A stretch of 62,631 bases of DNA from Eubacterium sp. (GTDB lineage: Bacteria; Bacillota; Clostridia; Lachnospirales; Lachnospiraceae), in assembly GCA_024698965.1 (NCBI GenBank), contig JAILQM010000045.1, positions 1-62,631 on the forward strand, written 5' to 3'. This document shows positions 25,201 through 33,606 of the stretch, in pieces. How positions within the stretch are numbered: position 1 is the stretch's first letter; every line of letters begins with the position of its first letter. The translations under genes and the position numbers were made by a program. Below the pieces are notes generated by a model. That model did not search any database. It was not told the origin of the DNA and saw nothing but the letters and a program-made list of their open reading frames with translations.

Positions 25201-25986
25201 TCAGGATTTTAAAAGAATAAGTTCCGGGAGGTTTATGCGGGTGTAAATATCCGCGTAGACCTTTGGGGACATTTCTATTATATAATTGGTGGGATAATTT
25301 CTGCCTTTGCCATTTTCTTTAAGGAAATCCACGGCTTTATTGTAACAAATGGCGGCTTCCTCGGGAGTGTTGAAAAGCCCGAGCTTTATATAGCCGTTAA
25401 TGTGAATCTGGGAGCGATACATTTCACCCTCGGCTGTGGTCTGGATGATAACACCGTGATAGAGATTTTTGATTGTGATATTTGAATATCTAAAGTCATA
25501 TATATCACCGTTATTGAATTCATAATCCCTTCCGATAACAGAGTAAGGCTTAAGCCCGAAGCGGGAGAGGATCGTAAGTTGCATGCCGTAGTCATTTACA
25601 AAAAGATGAGATCCGCGTCTTAAGATGGTATGGCTTGAGAAATAAAACAAGTCATCAATATCGAATTTAAGCTCGGTTTTATCATCGAGATAATAGCTGA
25701 AATAACTGTCTTTAAGATAGATGGGAGTTTTGATGTACATCCCGTTATCACGGAAATTATAAAGAGACACAAGCCTTTTAAAGTCAAGTGTCTTTTTGGA
25801 AGTAAAAGCGTTTTCAAAGTTATGCTTTTTCAATACCAAAATATCATAAGCCTCAGTATAGGCTTTGTGAGCCTCATTTTCGGTATTGTAGCTTCCGAGA
25901 CTTATGTGTTTGTTTTTGTATACTATATTGGAACGGTAATATATTGTGCCGTCTTTTTTTTCAGCTTTAAATACACCTTTGAGCAT
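25201..25986 (-). CDS. AP2-like / degenerate HNH-type DNA-binding protein
   Basis: A 261-residue protein with no named family that I recognise. Residues 17-50 and 190-223 are two related AP2/ERF-like units (YRSNIVYKNKHISLGSY and YRSQIHINGYIKLGLF, each followed by a helix with an A-x-x-Y pattern). Between them, residues 145-175 resemble the end of an HNH homing nuclease (DYEFNNGDIYDFRYSNITIK, compare the usual NxxxNRRxNL), but the catalytic DH pair is missing. It looks like a former AP2-HNH endonuclease kept as a DNA-binding protein. The start is ATG 25986 (AAGGAG 6 nt away). It is divergent from thrC with overlapping -35 boxes. DNA binding is inferred. Confidence 0.75.
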   Translation of the reverse strand: MLKGVFKAEKKDGTIYYRSNIVYKNKHISLGSYNTENEAHKAYTEAYDILVLKKHNFENAFTSKKTLDFKRLVSLYNFRDNGMYIKTPIYLKDSYFSYYLDDKTELKFDIDDLFYFSSHTILRRGSHLFVNDYGMQLTILSRFGLKPYSVIGRDYEFNNGDIYDFRYSNITIKNLYHGVIIQTTAEGEMYRSQIHINGYIKLGLFNTPEEAAICYNKAVDFLKENGKGRNYPTNYIIEMSPKVYADIYTRINLPELILLKS

Positions 25987-26006
25987 CAAATTCTCCTTAC
26001 GGAATG

Positions 26007-26035
26007 ATTATAAATCAGCATCAAAGGTTTGACAA
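26007..26035 (-). promoter_or_regulatory. Sigma-A promoter of the AP2/HNH-type gene
   Basis: On the minus strand: TTGTCA (26030-26035), a 17-nt spacer, perfect TATAAT (26007-26012). Its -35 shares 5 bp with the -35 of the thrC promoter on the other strand. Confidence 0.7.
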
Positions 26036-26057
26036 GCAGAGCACGGAAAAGTATACT
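26029..26057 (+). promoter_or_regulatory. Sigma-A promoter of thrC
   Basis: Perfect TTGACA (26029-26034), a 17-nt spacer, TATACT (26052-26057). The -35 box overlaps that of the divergent AP2/HNH-type gene, so polymerase cannot occupy both at once. Confidence 0.75.
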
Positions 26058-26098
26058 ATAAGCGTTGATTAACAGCAAAGATATAAAGGAGAATTATT

Positions 26099-27586
26099 GT
26101 GAGTTTGATGTATGTAAGCACAAGAAACGCAAATGAGAAAGTTACAGCTTCACAGGCTATTTTAAAAGGCCTTGCGGATAAGGGCGGACTTTTCGTTCCG
26201 ACTGAGATTCCGAAGCTTGATGTTTCTTTTGATAAACTTAAAAATATGAGTTATCAGGAGACTGCTTATGAAGTAATGAAGCTTTTACTTACGGATTTTA
26301 CCGAAGAAGAACTTAAGAACTGCATAAACAGAGCCTATGACGATAAATTTGATACAGAAGAGATTGCTCCTCTTACAAAAGCCGACGGAGCTTATTTCCT
26401 TGAGCTTTTCCACGGCGCAACAATTGCGTTTAAGGATATGGCTCTTTCAATCCTTCCGCATCTTATGATTACTTCTGCAAGAAAGAACAATGTAAAGAAT
26501 GATATAGTCATTCTTACAGCAACATCCGGAGATACCGGAAAGGCGGCTCTTGCAGGTTTTGCCGATGTTGAAGGTACAAAGATTATTGTATTTTATCCTA
26601 AGGGAGGAGTTTCACCTATCCAGGAGAAACAGATGGTTACCCAAAAGGGAGACAATACTCATGTAATCGGTATTAACGGAAACTTTGATGAAGCTCAGAC
26701 CGGTGTTAAGAAGATGTTTACAAATGAAGCTCTTGCAAAAGAACTTTCATCAAAGGGCTATCAGTTCTCATCTGCAAATTCAATCAATATTGGAAGACTT
26801 GTTCCTCAGATTGTTTACTATGTGTATTCATATGCCAAGCTTCTTGAAAATGAGGAAATTAAGGACGGAGAGAGCATTAACATCGTAGTTCCTACAGGAA
26901 ACTTCGGAAATATTCTTGCGGCATTTTACGCTAAGAATATGGGACTTCCGGTTAAAAAGCTCATCTGTGCTTCAAATGAAAACAAAGTACTTTTCGACTT
27001 CTTTGAAAGCGGAGTATATGATAAGAATCGTGAGTTTAAGCTTACAAGCTCTCCATCTATGGATATACTTATTTCAAGCAACCTCGAAAGACTTATTTAT
27101 CGTATAGCGGGAGAGGATGCAGAGAAAAACTCAGCTCTTATGCAGAGCCTTATTTCGGAAGGAAAATACGAAATAACAGACGAAATGAAATCAAAACTCG
27201 GAGACTTTTACGGTAACTGGTGTTCTGAGGAAGAGACAGCCGAAACTATTAAGTCTATTTATGAAGATACGGGATATATCATCGATACTCATACTGCTGT
27301 TGCGGCAGGTGTTTACAGAAAGTATCGTAAAGAAACGGGAGATGATACAAAGACTGTTATTGCATCTACCGCAAGCCCGTTTAAGTTCACAAGAAGCGTA
27401 ATGACAGCCATTGATCCGTCTTATGATTCAAAGGGCGATTTCGAGCTTGTTGACGAGCTTTCAAGAATCGGAAACGTAGAAGTTCCGAACGCGATAGAAG
27501 AGATCAGAACCGCTCCTGTAAGACATAATACAGTTGTTGATACTGCAGATATGGAAAAGGCGGTAAAAGCATTTCTTGAGATTTAA
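26099..27586 (+). CDS. thrC: Threonine synthase
   Basis: A PLP enzyme converting O-phosphohomoserine to threonine. The 495-residue length fits the longer class with the N-terminal YVSTRNANEKVTASQAI module. The PLP lysine lies in LFHGATIAFKDMALS and the phosphate loop in TATSGDTGKAALAGF. The start is GTG 26099 with AAGGAG 6 nt upstream; the first in-frame ATG at 26108 is 15 nt away, too far. It is monocistronic, with its own consensus promoter and a strong terminator. Expression may be mutually exclusive with the divergent AP2/HNH-type gene. Confidence 0.95.
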   Translation: MSLMYVSTRNANEKVTASQAILKGLADKGGLFVPTEIPKLDVSFDKLKNMSYQETAYEVMKLLLTDFTEEELKNCINRAYDDKFDTEEIAPLTKADGAYFLELFHGATIAFKDMALSILPHLMITSARKNNVKNDIVILTATSGDTGKAALAGFADVEGTKIIVFYPKGGVSPIQEKQMVTQKGDNTHVIGINGNFDEAQTGVKKMFTNEALAKELSSKGYQFSSANSINIGRLVPQIVYYVYSYAKLLENEEIKDGESINIVVPTGNFGNILAAFYAKNMGLPVKKLICASNENKVLFDFFESGVYDKNREFKLTSSPSMDILISSNLERLIYRIAGEDAEKNSALMQSLISEGKYEITDEMKSKLGDFYGNWCSEEETAETIKSIYEDTGYIIDTHTAVAAGVYRKYRKETGDDTKTVIASTASPFKFTRSVMTAIDPSYDSKGDFELVDELSRIGNVEVPNAIEEIRTAPVRHNTVVDTADMEKAVKAFLEI

Positions 27587-27604
27587 AAATAATTCACAAT
27601 ACGT

Positions 27605-27636
27605 AAAAAAAGCTTCGCATGATGCGAAGCTTTTTT
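27605..27636 (+). terminator. Bidirectional terminator between thrC and the CheX-like gene
   Basis: AAAAAAAGCTTCGCA, loop TGA, TGCGAAGCTTTTTT: a near-perfect stem with A and T runs on its two sides, so it can end both convergent transcripts. Confidence 0.92.
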
Positions 27637-27658
27637 GCTTGAATAAATAAGTTTTGAA

Positions 27659-28549
27659 TTAATAAGCTGAAATATAAAAATTAATATAGCCGCATGAGTG
27701 GAAGGTTATTGTTAAAAAGTATGCTTCCCCTTTAGGCTGCTGTACCTCGTCGTGAGATGAAACCGGCGGCTCTAAAGTAAATTCTTTATGTGTGAGATTG
27801 GACTGGTTTACAACGAATACACCGTTATGTTGATTGAGAAAATCATCAAGCGAAGCGGTAACATATTCATTTAATTCATCAAACTGGTCGCCTGCAAAGC
27901 GGGACGCAAATTTTATTGCCGATTCTTCACTCATATCAATTTCTGTAAAGAAACAAGGCTCTCCGATAATCTTTTGCACGGATCCGACTTTTGAATAATA
28001 CTGTGGGAAAGGCTGGATTGAAAGCGGTTCAAAATCCGTTCCTATGTAATGAATCAGGTTGTTGAAGAGGAGAATAATATAATCCGTGAGCTCATTTTTA
28101 TAAGGAGAGTCACAAATCATATCAAATTCCATTAAAAGAAGATCAACCTTGTCGTTGATTTCTTTCATCAAATCCAGATCGATTATTTCAAATTGCGATT
28201 CATAATCAAAAAGACATTCGGCCATCTCATCAATATCAGAGATACCGGAATCTATCAGATGTTGAGCAATATGAAGATAGTATGGCGGATCGAGTTTTTG
28301 AAGAGCTTCGATTTGAGAAGAGGTCAGTGCCATCTGCTCAGAGCAAATTTCATAAAAACTCATTCCGGTCTGGGATTCTTTAATCATTATCTCCTTGGCT
28401 TCGTGTCCGATAAGGTATTCTTTGTAGACTGCTAAAAGCCCGGGATGAATCGGTGCATCTTCCTTCTTTTTGCTAAGGACTTCGAGGAGCTGTGCTCTGT
28501 CTATAATGCCTTTTTCAACAAGAAAATTACCGAAGAACTGACTGTACAT
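27659..28549 (-). CDS. Two-part protein: MshEN/GspE-N-like repeats plus CheX-like domain (tentative)
   Basis: A 296-residue soluble protein. Residues 4-30 (FFGNFLVEKGIIDRAQLLEV) and weaker following repeats resemble the GspE N-terminal/MshEN pattern GxxLxxxGxxxxxxLxxxL, some members of which bind cyclic di-GMP. The C-terminal half (about 120-296) resembles CheX/CheC phosphatases: a central FDELNEYVTASLDDF helix keeps a Glu (225), but the Asn expected three residues later is Glu228, so activity is doubtful. It follows a CheY-type receiver by 10 nt on the same strand, which favours a receiver-partner role. Both domain calls come from pattern recognition and are tentative. Confidence 0.6.
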   Translation of the reverse strand: MYSQFFGNFLVEKGIIDRAQLLEVLSKKKEDAPIHPGLLAVYKEYLIGHEAKEIMIKESQTGMSFYEICSEQMALTSSQIEALQKLDPPYYLHIAQHLIDSGISDIDEMAECLFDYESQFEIIDLDLMKEINDKVDLLLMEFDMICDSPYKNELTDYIILLFNNLIHYIGTDFEPLSIQPFPQYYSKVGSVQKIIGEPCFFTEIDMSEESAIKFASRFAGDQFDELNEYVTASLDDFLNQHNGVFVVNQSNLTHKEFTLEPPVSSHDEVQQPKGEAYFLTITFHSCGYINFYISAY

Positions 28550-28559
28550 AGTAGCCTCC

Positions 28560-28937
28560 CTAGTGATTTGAAATATATTTATCTATTACTTTTGCGATAG
28601 ATTCATCTGTAAACGGCTTCTGGATAAAATCTCTTGCACCTGCGGTAAGAGCATCTTCAAGGAACTGCTTTGTACCGACAGAAGAGATAATAACTATGGT
28701 AGCGTCAGGATCTGCTGCCATAATCTCTTTTGTAACTTCCACACCGTTTTTGTTTGGCATAATAATATCCAAAAAAACAATATGCGGTTTAAACTCGTTA
28801 TATGAATCTATTGAGCTCTGGCCGTCTTTTGCTTCTTCGATATTCTCACATTCAAGTCTTTTGAGAGAGTCTTTGATGAATTTTCTCGCAAGAATTGAAT
28901 CATCGCATACCAATATTCTGAGTTCATCTTTGGTCAT
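28560..28937 (-). CDS. CheY-type single-domain response regulator
   Basis: A 125-residue lone receiver domain: acidic pair in LVCDDS, phosphorylation Asp in HIVFLDIIMP, Ser/Thr in VIISSVG and the Lys in FIQKPFTD. It has no output domain, so it acts by binding a partner, most simply the CheX-like protein 10 nt downstream. It is physically apart from the main chemotaxis operon at 37-46 kb, which has its own cheY. The start is ATG 28937 after ACGGAGG. Confidence 0.9.
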   Translation of the reverse strand: MTKDELRILVCDDSILARKFIKDSLKRLECENIEEAKDGQSSIDSYNEFKPHIVFLDIIMPNKNGVEVTKEIMAADPDATIVIISSVGTKQFLEDALTAGARDFIQKPFTDESIAKVIDKYISNH

Positions 28938-29041
28938 AAAGATTCTGTCCTCCGTTAAAATCTGTATTTCTTATTACAATGCTATAATTTCGTAAGTATA
29001 ATGTTTTTTGATAAAATAACACTCATTAATTATAAAATATT

Positions 29042-29073
29042 TTAAGCGGAATTGCAATTACAATTCCGCTTAA
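29042..29073 (-). terminator. Terminator of the citrate synthase gene
   Basis: A 13-bp perfect stem (29042-29054 with 29061-29073), 6-nt loop, 18 nt past the stop on the minus strand and followed there by AAAATATTTT. AT-rich but no clean T-run. Confidence 0.65.
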
Positions 29074-29091
29074 TTGTATAATGTTTCAGAT

Positions 29092-30456
29092 TTATCTTTT
29101 TTCTAAAGGAACGAAGTCTCTGTGGTCGTGAATGCTCATATACGCAGGACGCATTATCTTGCCGTTTCCGGTAATTTCTTCCATTCTGTGAGCCGACCAG
29201 CCCGCAACTCTTGCAATCGCAAAAATAGGGGTGTAAAGCTCTTCCGGAAGATCAAGCATTCGGTAGGCAAAACCACTGAAGAAATCGACGTTTGCACTTA
29301 CGCCCTTATACATCTTTCTCTTGTTTGAGATAACTTCGGGTGCAAGTCTTTCGACAAGAGAATACAGTGCGAATTCTTCCTGCTTGCCTTTTTCTTCCGA
29401 GAGTTTTTCGGCGAAAAAGCGAAGTACTTTGGCTCTCGGATCTGACAGAGAGTAAATTGCGTGTCCCATACCGTAGATAAGACCTGCGTTGTCAAAAGCT
29501 TTTCCCTCGAGGAGATCGTCAAGATATGCCGCAACTTCATCCTCATTTGTCCAGTCGGAAACCTTTTCCATCATATCGTCAAACATCTTTACGACCTTCA
29601 TATTTGCACCGCCGTGTTTAGGCCCTTTTAGAGAGCCTAAGGATGCGGCCATCGCAGAATAGGTATCGGTTCCCGATGAAGATACGAGATGATTTGTAAA
29701 GGTTGAGTTATTACCTCCGCCGTGTTCCATATGAATAATAAGCGCGATATCCAAAAGCTTTGCCTCCATAGGAGTAAACGAGCTGTCGGGCCTTAGTATA
29801 GCCAGAATATTTTCGGCAGTCGAATAATTCGGATTAGGATTGTGGATGTAAAGACTTTTTCCGTCGTGGAAGTGTTTGTAAGCCTGATATCCGTATACCG
29901 AAAGCAAAGGAAAAAGACTGATGAGCTCAAGGCATTGACGCAGTACATTTTCTATCGATGTATCATCGGCATTTGTATCATATGAGTATAATGTAAGAAC
30001 GCTTCTTGCGAGAGTATTCATCATATCTTTGCTCGGAGCTTTCATAATTATGTCTCTTACAAAGCTTGTAGGCAAAGATCTGTATTCCGATAAAAGATAA
30101 ATAAAATTATCGAGTTGTTTTTTGTTTGGGAGTTCTCCGAAAAGCAGGAGATAGGTGCATTCTTCAAACCCGAAATGGGATTCCATAGGAATGCCTTTAA
30201 TTATATCTTCAATATTATAGCCTCTGTAATAAAGCTCACCGTGACATGGAACGAGCTTTCCGTCAACTTCTTTTTTGGCAGTAACTTCCGAGATGCCCGT
30301 AAGACCGACCAAAACACCTTTTCCGTCCAAATCTCGAAGTCCTCTGTTGACGTTGTATTTAGTATAGAGTTCTTTATCTATGATATCCGAATCTTTAACT
30401 AAATTTGCAAGATCTATAATTTCCGGCGTTGTTGCATAAAACAAGTTTGGATCCAT
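29092..30456 (-). CDS. gltA: Citrate synthase
   Basis: Condenses acetyl-CoA and oxaloacetate to citrate. The 454-residue protein has the catalytic triad as His245 (MEHGGGNNSTF), His281 (GPKHGGAN) and Asp391 (NVDFFSGF), plus GMGHAIYSLSDPRA near residue 330. The length and the GGGNN form match the clostridial/actinobacterial branch rather than the E. coli hexamer. It is transcribed alone, divergent from pckA with 205 nt between. With isocitrate dehydrogenase in this window it supplies 2-oxoglutarate for glutamate. No canonical aconitase is seen here. Confidence 0.95.
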   Translation of the reverse strand: MDPNLFYATTPEIIDLANLVKDSDIIDKELYTKYNVNRGLRDLDGKGVLVGLTGISEVTAKKEVDGKLVPCHGELYYRGYNIEDIIKGIPMESHFGFEECTYLLLFGELPNKKQLDNFIYLLSEYRSLPTSFVRDIIMKAPSKDMMNTLARSVLTLYSYDTNADDTSIENVLRQCLELISLFPLLSVYGYQAYKHFHDGKSLYIHNPNPNYSTAENILAILRPDSSFTPMEAKLLDIALIIHMEHGGGNNSTFTNHLVSSSGTDTYSAMAASLGSLKGPKHGGANMKVVKMFDDMMEKVSDWTNEDEVAAYLDDLLEGKAFDNAGLIYGMGHAIYSLSDPRAKVLRFFAEKLSEEKGKQEEFALYSLVERLAPEVISNKRKMYKGVSANVDFFSGFAYRMLDLPEELYTPIFAIARVAGWSAHRMEEITGNGKIMRPAYMSIHDHRDFVPLEKR

Positions 30457-30490
30457 TAAATTACCCCTTTCCTCTAACAGTTTGAGATAG

Positions 30491-30520
30491 ATTTTATCAT
30501 AAAAGGAAAGCTTCGTTCAA
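30491..30520 (-). promoter_or_regulatory. Sigma-A promoter of citrate synthase
   Basis: Minus strand TTGAAC (30515-30520), an 18-nt spacer, TAAAAT (30491-30496) preceded by TGA to give an extended -10; about 40 nt before the ATG. Confidence 0.55.
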
Positions 30521-30581
30521 GTTAATGGGGAAATGTTTACAAAAAGTTTATAACTGTTATATCATTATTGGCATTTGGGTG

Positions 30582-30610
30582 TTGTAAAACTAACCGTTTT
30601 TTATTAAAAT
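30582..30610 (+). promoter_or_regulatory. Probable promoter of pckA
   Basis: TTGTAA (30582-30587), a 17-nt spacer, TAAAAT (30605-30610). An alternative is TTTACA at 30536 with ATATCA 17 nt later. Both fit only partly. Confidence 0.4.
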
Positions 30611-30661
30611 AAACTTTGGTAGTTTTAAAAACTCAATCGTCAGTAAATGGAGGAAAGGTAA

Positions 30662-32371
30662 ATGTCTACTAAGGCGTATTATCCGATTAGTGAGATCGGA
30701 AAAGGAAAAGTTGGTTTTTCAAAGACGCGTTCTATTATAGAAGCGGCTTATTACGGAAATAATGTTGTTAAGGTAAATACTTTAAAAGAAGCTTATGAGC
30801 TTGCAAAGAATTCACCGGGAACTATTGTTACAGACATGCCGATTAAGGATGGGGAGCTTTTTGGTCTTGAAAAAGATGCCAAGGTTCTTCTTTTTAATGA
30901 TGGCGCTGTTACAGGACGTTATGCTCAGGCAAGAAGAATAAAAGGTTATCCGGGAGTGGATGAGACAGCACTTGATAAGGTTGTTATGGATGCTGTTTAT
31001 GAGACAAGATGGAAAACTCTTTATCATGCAGAGTGTTTTGTCGGACTTGATCCTGAATTTATGGTTAAGGCACATCTTCTTATTCCGGAAGGAGAAGAGA
31101 ACCTTCTTTACAACTGGATGCTCAATTTCCAGTATATGTCGGATGAATATGTGAGAATGTATAAGAATTCCGTACCTGTAGGAGGAGGAAACGAGCCTGA
31201 TATCTATATTTTCTCAGATCCTCAGTGGGCTCCTCACGAAGCTCCGGATGTCGACTACAGCTGTTTATCCGATCCTCTTACATTATGCTATTTCGATACA
31301 AACCAGAACTGCGCCGCAATTCTCGGTATGAAATATTTCGGAGAGCATAAAAAGGGAACTCTTACAATGGCTTGGGCTATTGCAAACAGAAACGGATATG
31401 CATCATGCCACGGCGGACAGAAGGAATACACACTTGCTGACGGTTCTAAATATGTTGCATCTGTATACGGTCTTTCGGGATCCGGTAAATCAACGCTTAC
31501 TCATGCAAAACACGGAGACAAGTATCCTTCAATCAAGGTACTTCATGATGATGCATTTATCATTAACTCAGATACCTGTGCATCAATTGCATTGGAGCCT
31601 ACATACTTTGATAAGACAAACGATTATCCTACGGGCTGTGCTGACAACGAATATCTTCTTACGGTACAGAACTGCTCGGCTACAATGGATGAAAACGGTA
31701 AGATTCAGATTGTAACAGAAGATATAAGAAACGGAAACGGACGAGCTATCAAGTCTAAGCTCTGGTCACCTAACAGAGTGGATAAGATTGAGGCTCCTGT
31801 TAATGCTATATTCTGGATTATGAAAGACCCTACAATTCCGCCTGTTGTTAAGCTTAAAGGTGCTTCACTTGCGGCAGTTATGGGTGCTACACTTGCTACA
31901 AAGACTTCTTCGGCTGAGAGAGTTAAGAAGGGAACGGATATGAATGCACTCAGAATCGTTCCTTATGCAAATCCATTCAGAACTTATCCTCTTGCGAACG
32001 ACTATGAGAAGTTTAAAAAGCTTGTAGAAGAGAAGAATGTTGCCTGCTATATTGTAAATACAGGTGATTTCATGGGCCATAAGTGTGAGAAAGAAGATAC
32101 TCTCGGAATTCTTGAGACGATTGTGGAAGGAAAGGCGAAGTTTGAAAAATGGGGTCCTTTCGAAGACATCGAAATCATGAATGACTGGAACGGAAAGACC
32201 GGAGACTTTACTCCGGACCTTAACGATCCTGAGTATAAAGCAGCACTTAAGGCAGCAATGCAGAACAGAGTTGACGCTGTTTTAGGCTTTGCAAACAACG
32301 ACGAAGGCTATGATAAATTACCTGATGATGCGCTTGCGGCAATCCAGAAGGTAGTTGACGAACTTGCATAG
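30662..32371 (+). CDS. pckA: Phosphoenolpyruvate carboxykinase (ATP)
   Basis: Interconverts oxaloacetate and PEP with ATP/ADP; in fermenters it often runs toward oxaloacetate, making ATP. The 569-residue protein is slightly longer than the usual 530-540. The kinase-1a P-loop GLSGSGKSTL is at about residues 270-279, followed by LHDDAFIIN, the kinase-2/metal site. The region around YFGEHKKGTLTMAWAIANR matches the ATP-type enzyme. The start is ATG 30662 after TGGAGGAAAGG. Its last codons contain the -35 box of the 6S RNA promoter, so the two genes interlock. Confidence 0.94.
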   Translation: MSTKAYYPISEIGKGKVGFSKTRSIIEAAYYGNNVVKVNTLKEAYELAKNSPGTIVTDMPIKDGELFGLEKDAKVLLFNDGAVTGRYAQARRIKGYPGVDETALDKVVMDAVYETRWKTLYHAECFVGLDPEFMVKAHLLIPEGEENLLYNWMLNFQYMSDEYVRMYKNSVPVGGGNEPDIYIFSDPQWAPHEAPDVDYSCLSDPLTLCYFDTNQNCAAILGMKYFGEHKKGTLTMAWAIANRNGYASCHGGQKEYTLADGSKYVASVYGLSGSGKSTLTHAKHGDKYPSIKVLHDDAFIINSDTCASIALEPTYFDKTNDYPTGCADNEYLLTVQNCSATMDENGKIQIVTEDIRNGNGRAIKSKLWSPNRVDKIEAPVNAIFWIMKDPTIPPVVKLKGASLAAVMGATLATKTSSAERVKKGTDMNALRIVPYANPFRTYPLANDYEKFKKLVEEKNVACYIVNTGDFMGHKCEKEDTLGILETIVEGKAKFEKWGPFEDIEIMNDWNGKTGDFTPDLNDPEYKAALKAAMQNRVDAVLGFANNDEGYDKLPDDALAAIQKVVDELA

Positions 32372-32383
32372 ATAAATTATAAT
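32355..32383 (+). promoter_or_regulatory. Sigma-A promoter of 6S RNA, overlapping the end of pckA
   Basis: TTGACG (32355-32360) lies in the pckA coding end, a 17-nt spacer spans its stop codon, and a perfect TATAAT (32378-32383) follows. Start of transcription is expected at about 32390. Confidence 0.8.
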
Positions 32384-32389
32384 GAAACT

Positions 32390-32570
32390 AACCTGAGATG
32401 TGCGATTTAAAGCCTAATAGTTTTGAACCTACATTTACTTTAAACGGGATTCCTATTATTGCCACATTGATGTCAGGCCTCATATTATCGGAGGAAGACA
32501 GAGAGAAGGGCTGCGGTTACCCACCTAGCTTTGCTAGGAGTCAAAACATTAGGGACGGCATCCCGGGGAA
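32390..32570 (+). ncRNA. ssrS: 6S RNA
   Basis: A long closing helix pairs the two ends: CCTAAT and GTTTTGA (32413-32426, one bulged A) pair with TCAAAACATTAGG (32541-32553), and GATG (32397-32400) pairs with CATC (32559-32562) farther out. On the 3' side of the central region is the small hairpin CCTAGC-TTT-GCTAGG (32524-32538). This is the rod-with-central-bubble plan of 6S RNA, which mimics an open promoter and sequesters sigma-A RNA polymerase in slow growth. A consensus promoter and a terminator frame it. An 81-codon reading frame across it is not a gene. Exact ends are estimates. Confidence 0.85.
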
Positions 32571-32582
32571 AAACGAAGAACC

Positions 32583-32615
32583 AGCTGCCATGCTAAGTAT
32601 GGCAGCTTTCTTTTT
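32583..32615 (+). terminator. Terminator of 6S RNA
   Basis: AGCTGCCAT (32583-32591) pairs with ATGGCAGCT (32599-32607) around a 7-nt loop; TTCTTTTT follows. It also separates pckA/6S from yihY. Confidence 0.85.
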
Positions 32616-32654
32616 AAAATTTGCCGGATTATTTCCGGCATAGATAGGGGAATT

Positions 32655-33593
32655 ATGAAAAAGAAAGTTACAGATTATATCTATGGAACAATACCGAGAT
32701 TTATGAGCTTTAAGGTGACGGGTCATGCCGCTCAGTCTGCCTTTTTCCTCTTAATGTCTTTTATTCCTTTTCTTATGTTCCTGATTTCAATAATAAGATT
32801 TATGAGCTGGGATGAAACCATCCTTATAGAACTTTTCAGACGTTATGTCCCGCAGTTTGCTGAAGATGCGGTAACTGTGCTAATAGAAGAGCTTTATTCG
32901 CATTCCATTGGTATTCTTTCGTTTTCTGCGGTATGCGCTCTGTGGTCTGCTGCAAAGAGCGTTCAGGGCATTACCTACGGCCTTAACTGCGTTAGGGAGA
33001 TACCCGAAAAGAGAAACTATTTTTATCTTAGATTCCAGGCTATGATAGAGACTTTTGCATTACTTCTTAGCTTGTTTTTCATAGTAGTTTTCATTGTTTA
33101 CGGTAGTGAGATAAGAAGCTTTATCCACTTTATTTATAAATTTGACGAAACGCCTGTGGCTGTAACGTTTTTTATGACGGTCAGATTCCTTTTGGCATTT
33201 GCGCTTTTTGTGATGCTCTTTACCACGGCTTTTACAGTTCTTCCGAATCAGAAGACTTCATTTAAAGAACAGCTTGCGAGCGGATTTTTCTGTGCGGTCG
33301 CGTGGATGATATTTACCAATTTTTTGGCTGTATATGTAAAGTTTTTCAACGGTTTTTCCATTTACGGAAGTATGGTTGCGGTTCTTTTGATAATGCTGTG
33401 GCTTTATACGGGTATGATAATATTTTTTGTTTGCGCGATGGTTACTCCTATGATTAATTACATGATTAAATACGGCTGGACCTATAAGGTTTTACATAAG
33501 GATCCCACTCTTATTCCCGTGCCGCTCCATGTGGAAAAGGTAATGGCGGAAGGCCGAAGATTTAAAGAAGAATACAAAAAAGTCTCCGATTAA
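32655..33593 (+). CDS. YihY/BrkB-family integral membrane protein
   Basis: A 312-residue protein with about six hydrophobic helices and the family features FKVTGHAAQSAFFLLMSFIP near the start, ALWSAAKSVQGITYGLN and VAVLLIMLWLYTGMIIFF. The family was once called ribonuclease BN, but that activity belongs to another protein; the current role is unknown (transport or envelope). The start is ATG 32655 after AGGGGAA. It ends in a terminator shared with the convergent EamA gene and overlaps that gene by 4 nt. Confidence 0.9.
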   Translation: MKKKVTDYIYGTIPRFMSFKVTGHAAQSAFFLLMSFIPFLMFLISIIRFMSWDETILIELFRRYVPQFAEDAVTVLIEELYSHSIGILSFSAVCALWSAAKSVQGITYGLNCVREIPEKRNYFYLRFQAMIETFALLLSLFFIVVFIVYGSEIRSFIHFIYKFDETPVAVTFFMTVRFLLAFALFVMLFTTAFTVLPNQKTSFKEQLASGFFCAVAWMIFTNFLAVYVKFFNGFSIYGSMVAVLLIMLWLYTGMIIFFVCAMVTPMINYMIKYGWTYKVLHKDPTLIPVPLHVEKVMAEGRRFKEEYKKVSD

Positions 33594-33606
33594 ACGGAGA
33601 CTTTTT
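33577..33606 (+). terminator. Bidirectional terminator embedded in two stop codons
   Basis: AAAAGTCTCCG arm (33577-33588) and CGGAGACTTTT arm (33595-33606) around ATTAAA. The 3' ends of yihY (+) and the EamA gene (-) both lie in its loop, so one element serves both genes. Confidence 0.9.

Noticed and set aside
32398-32643. Open frame of 81 codons after pckA
   Set aside because: It runs across the paired arms of the 6S RNA and its terminator, has no ribosome site, and its codons do not look like the neighbours.
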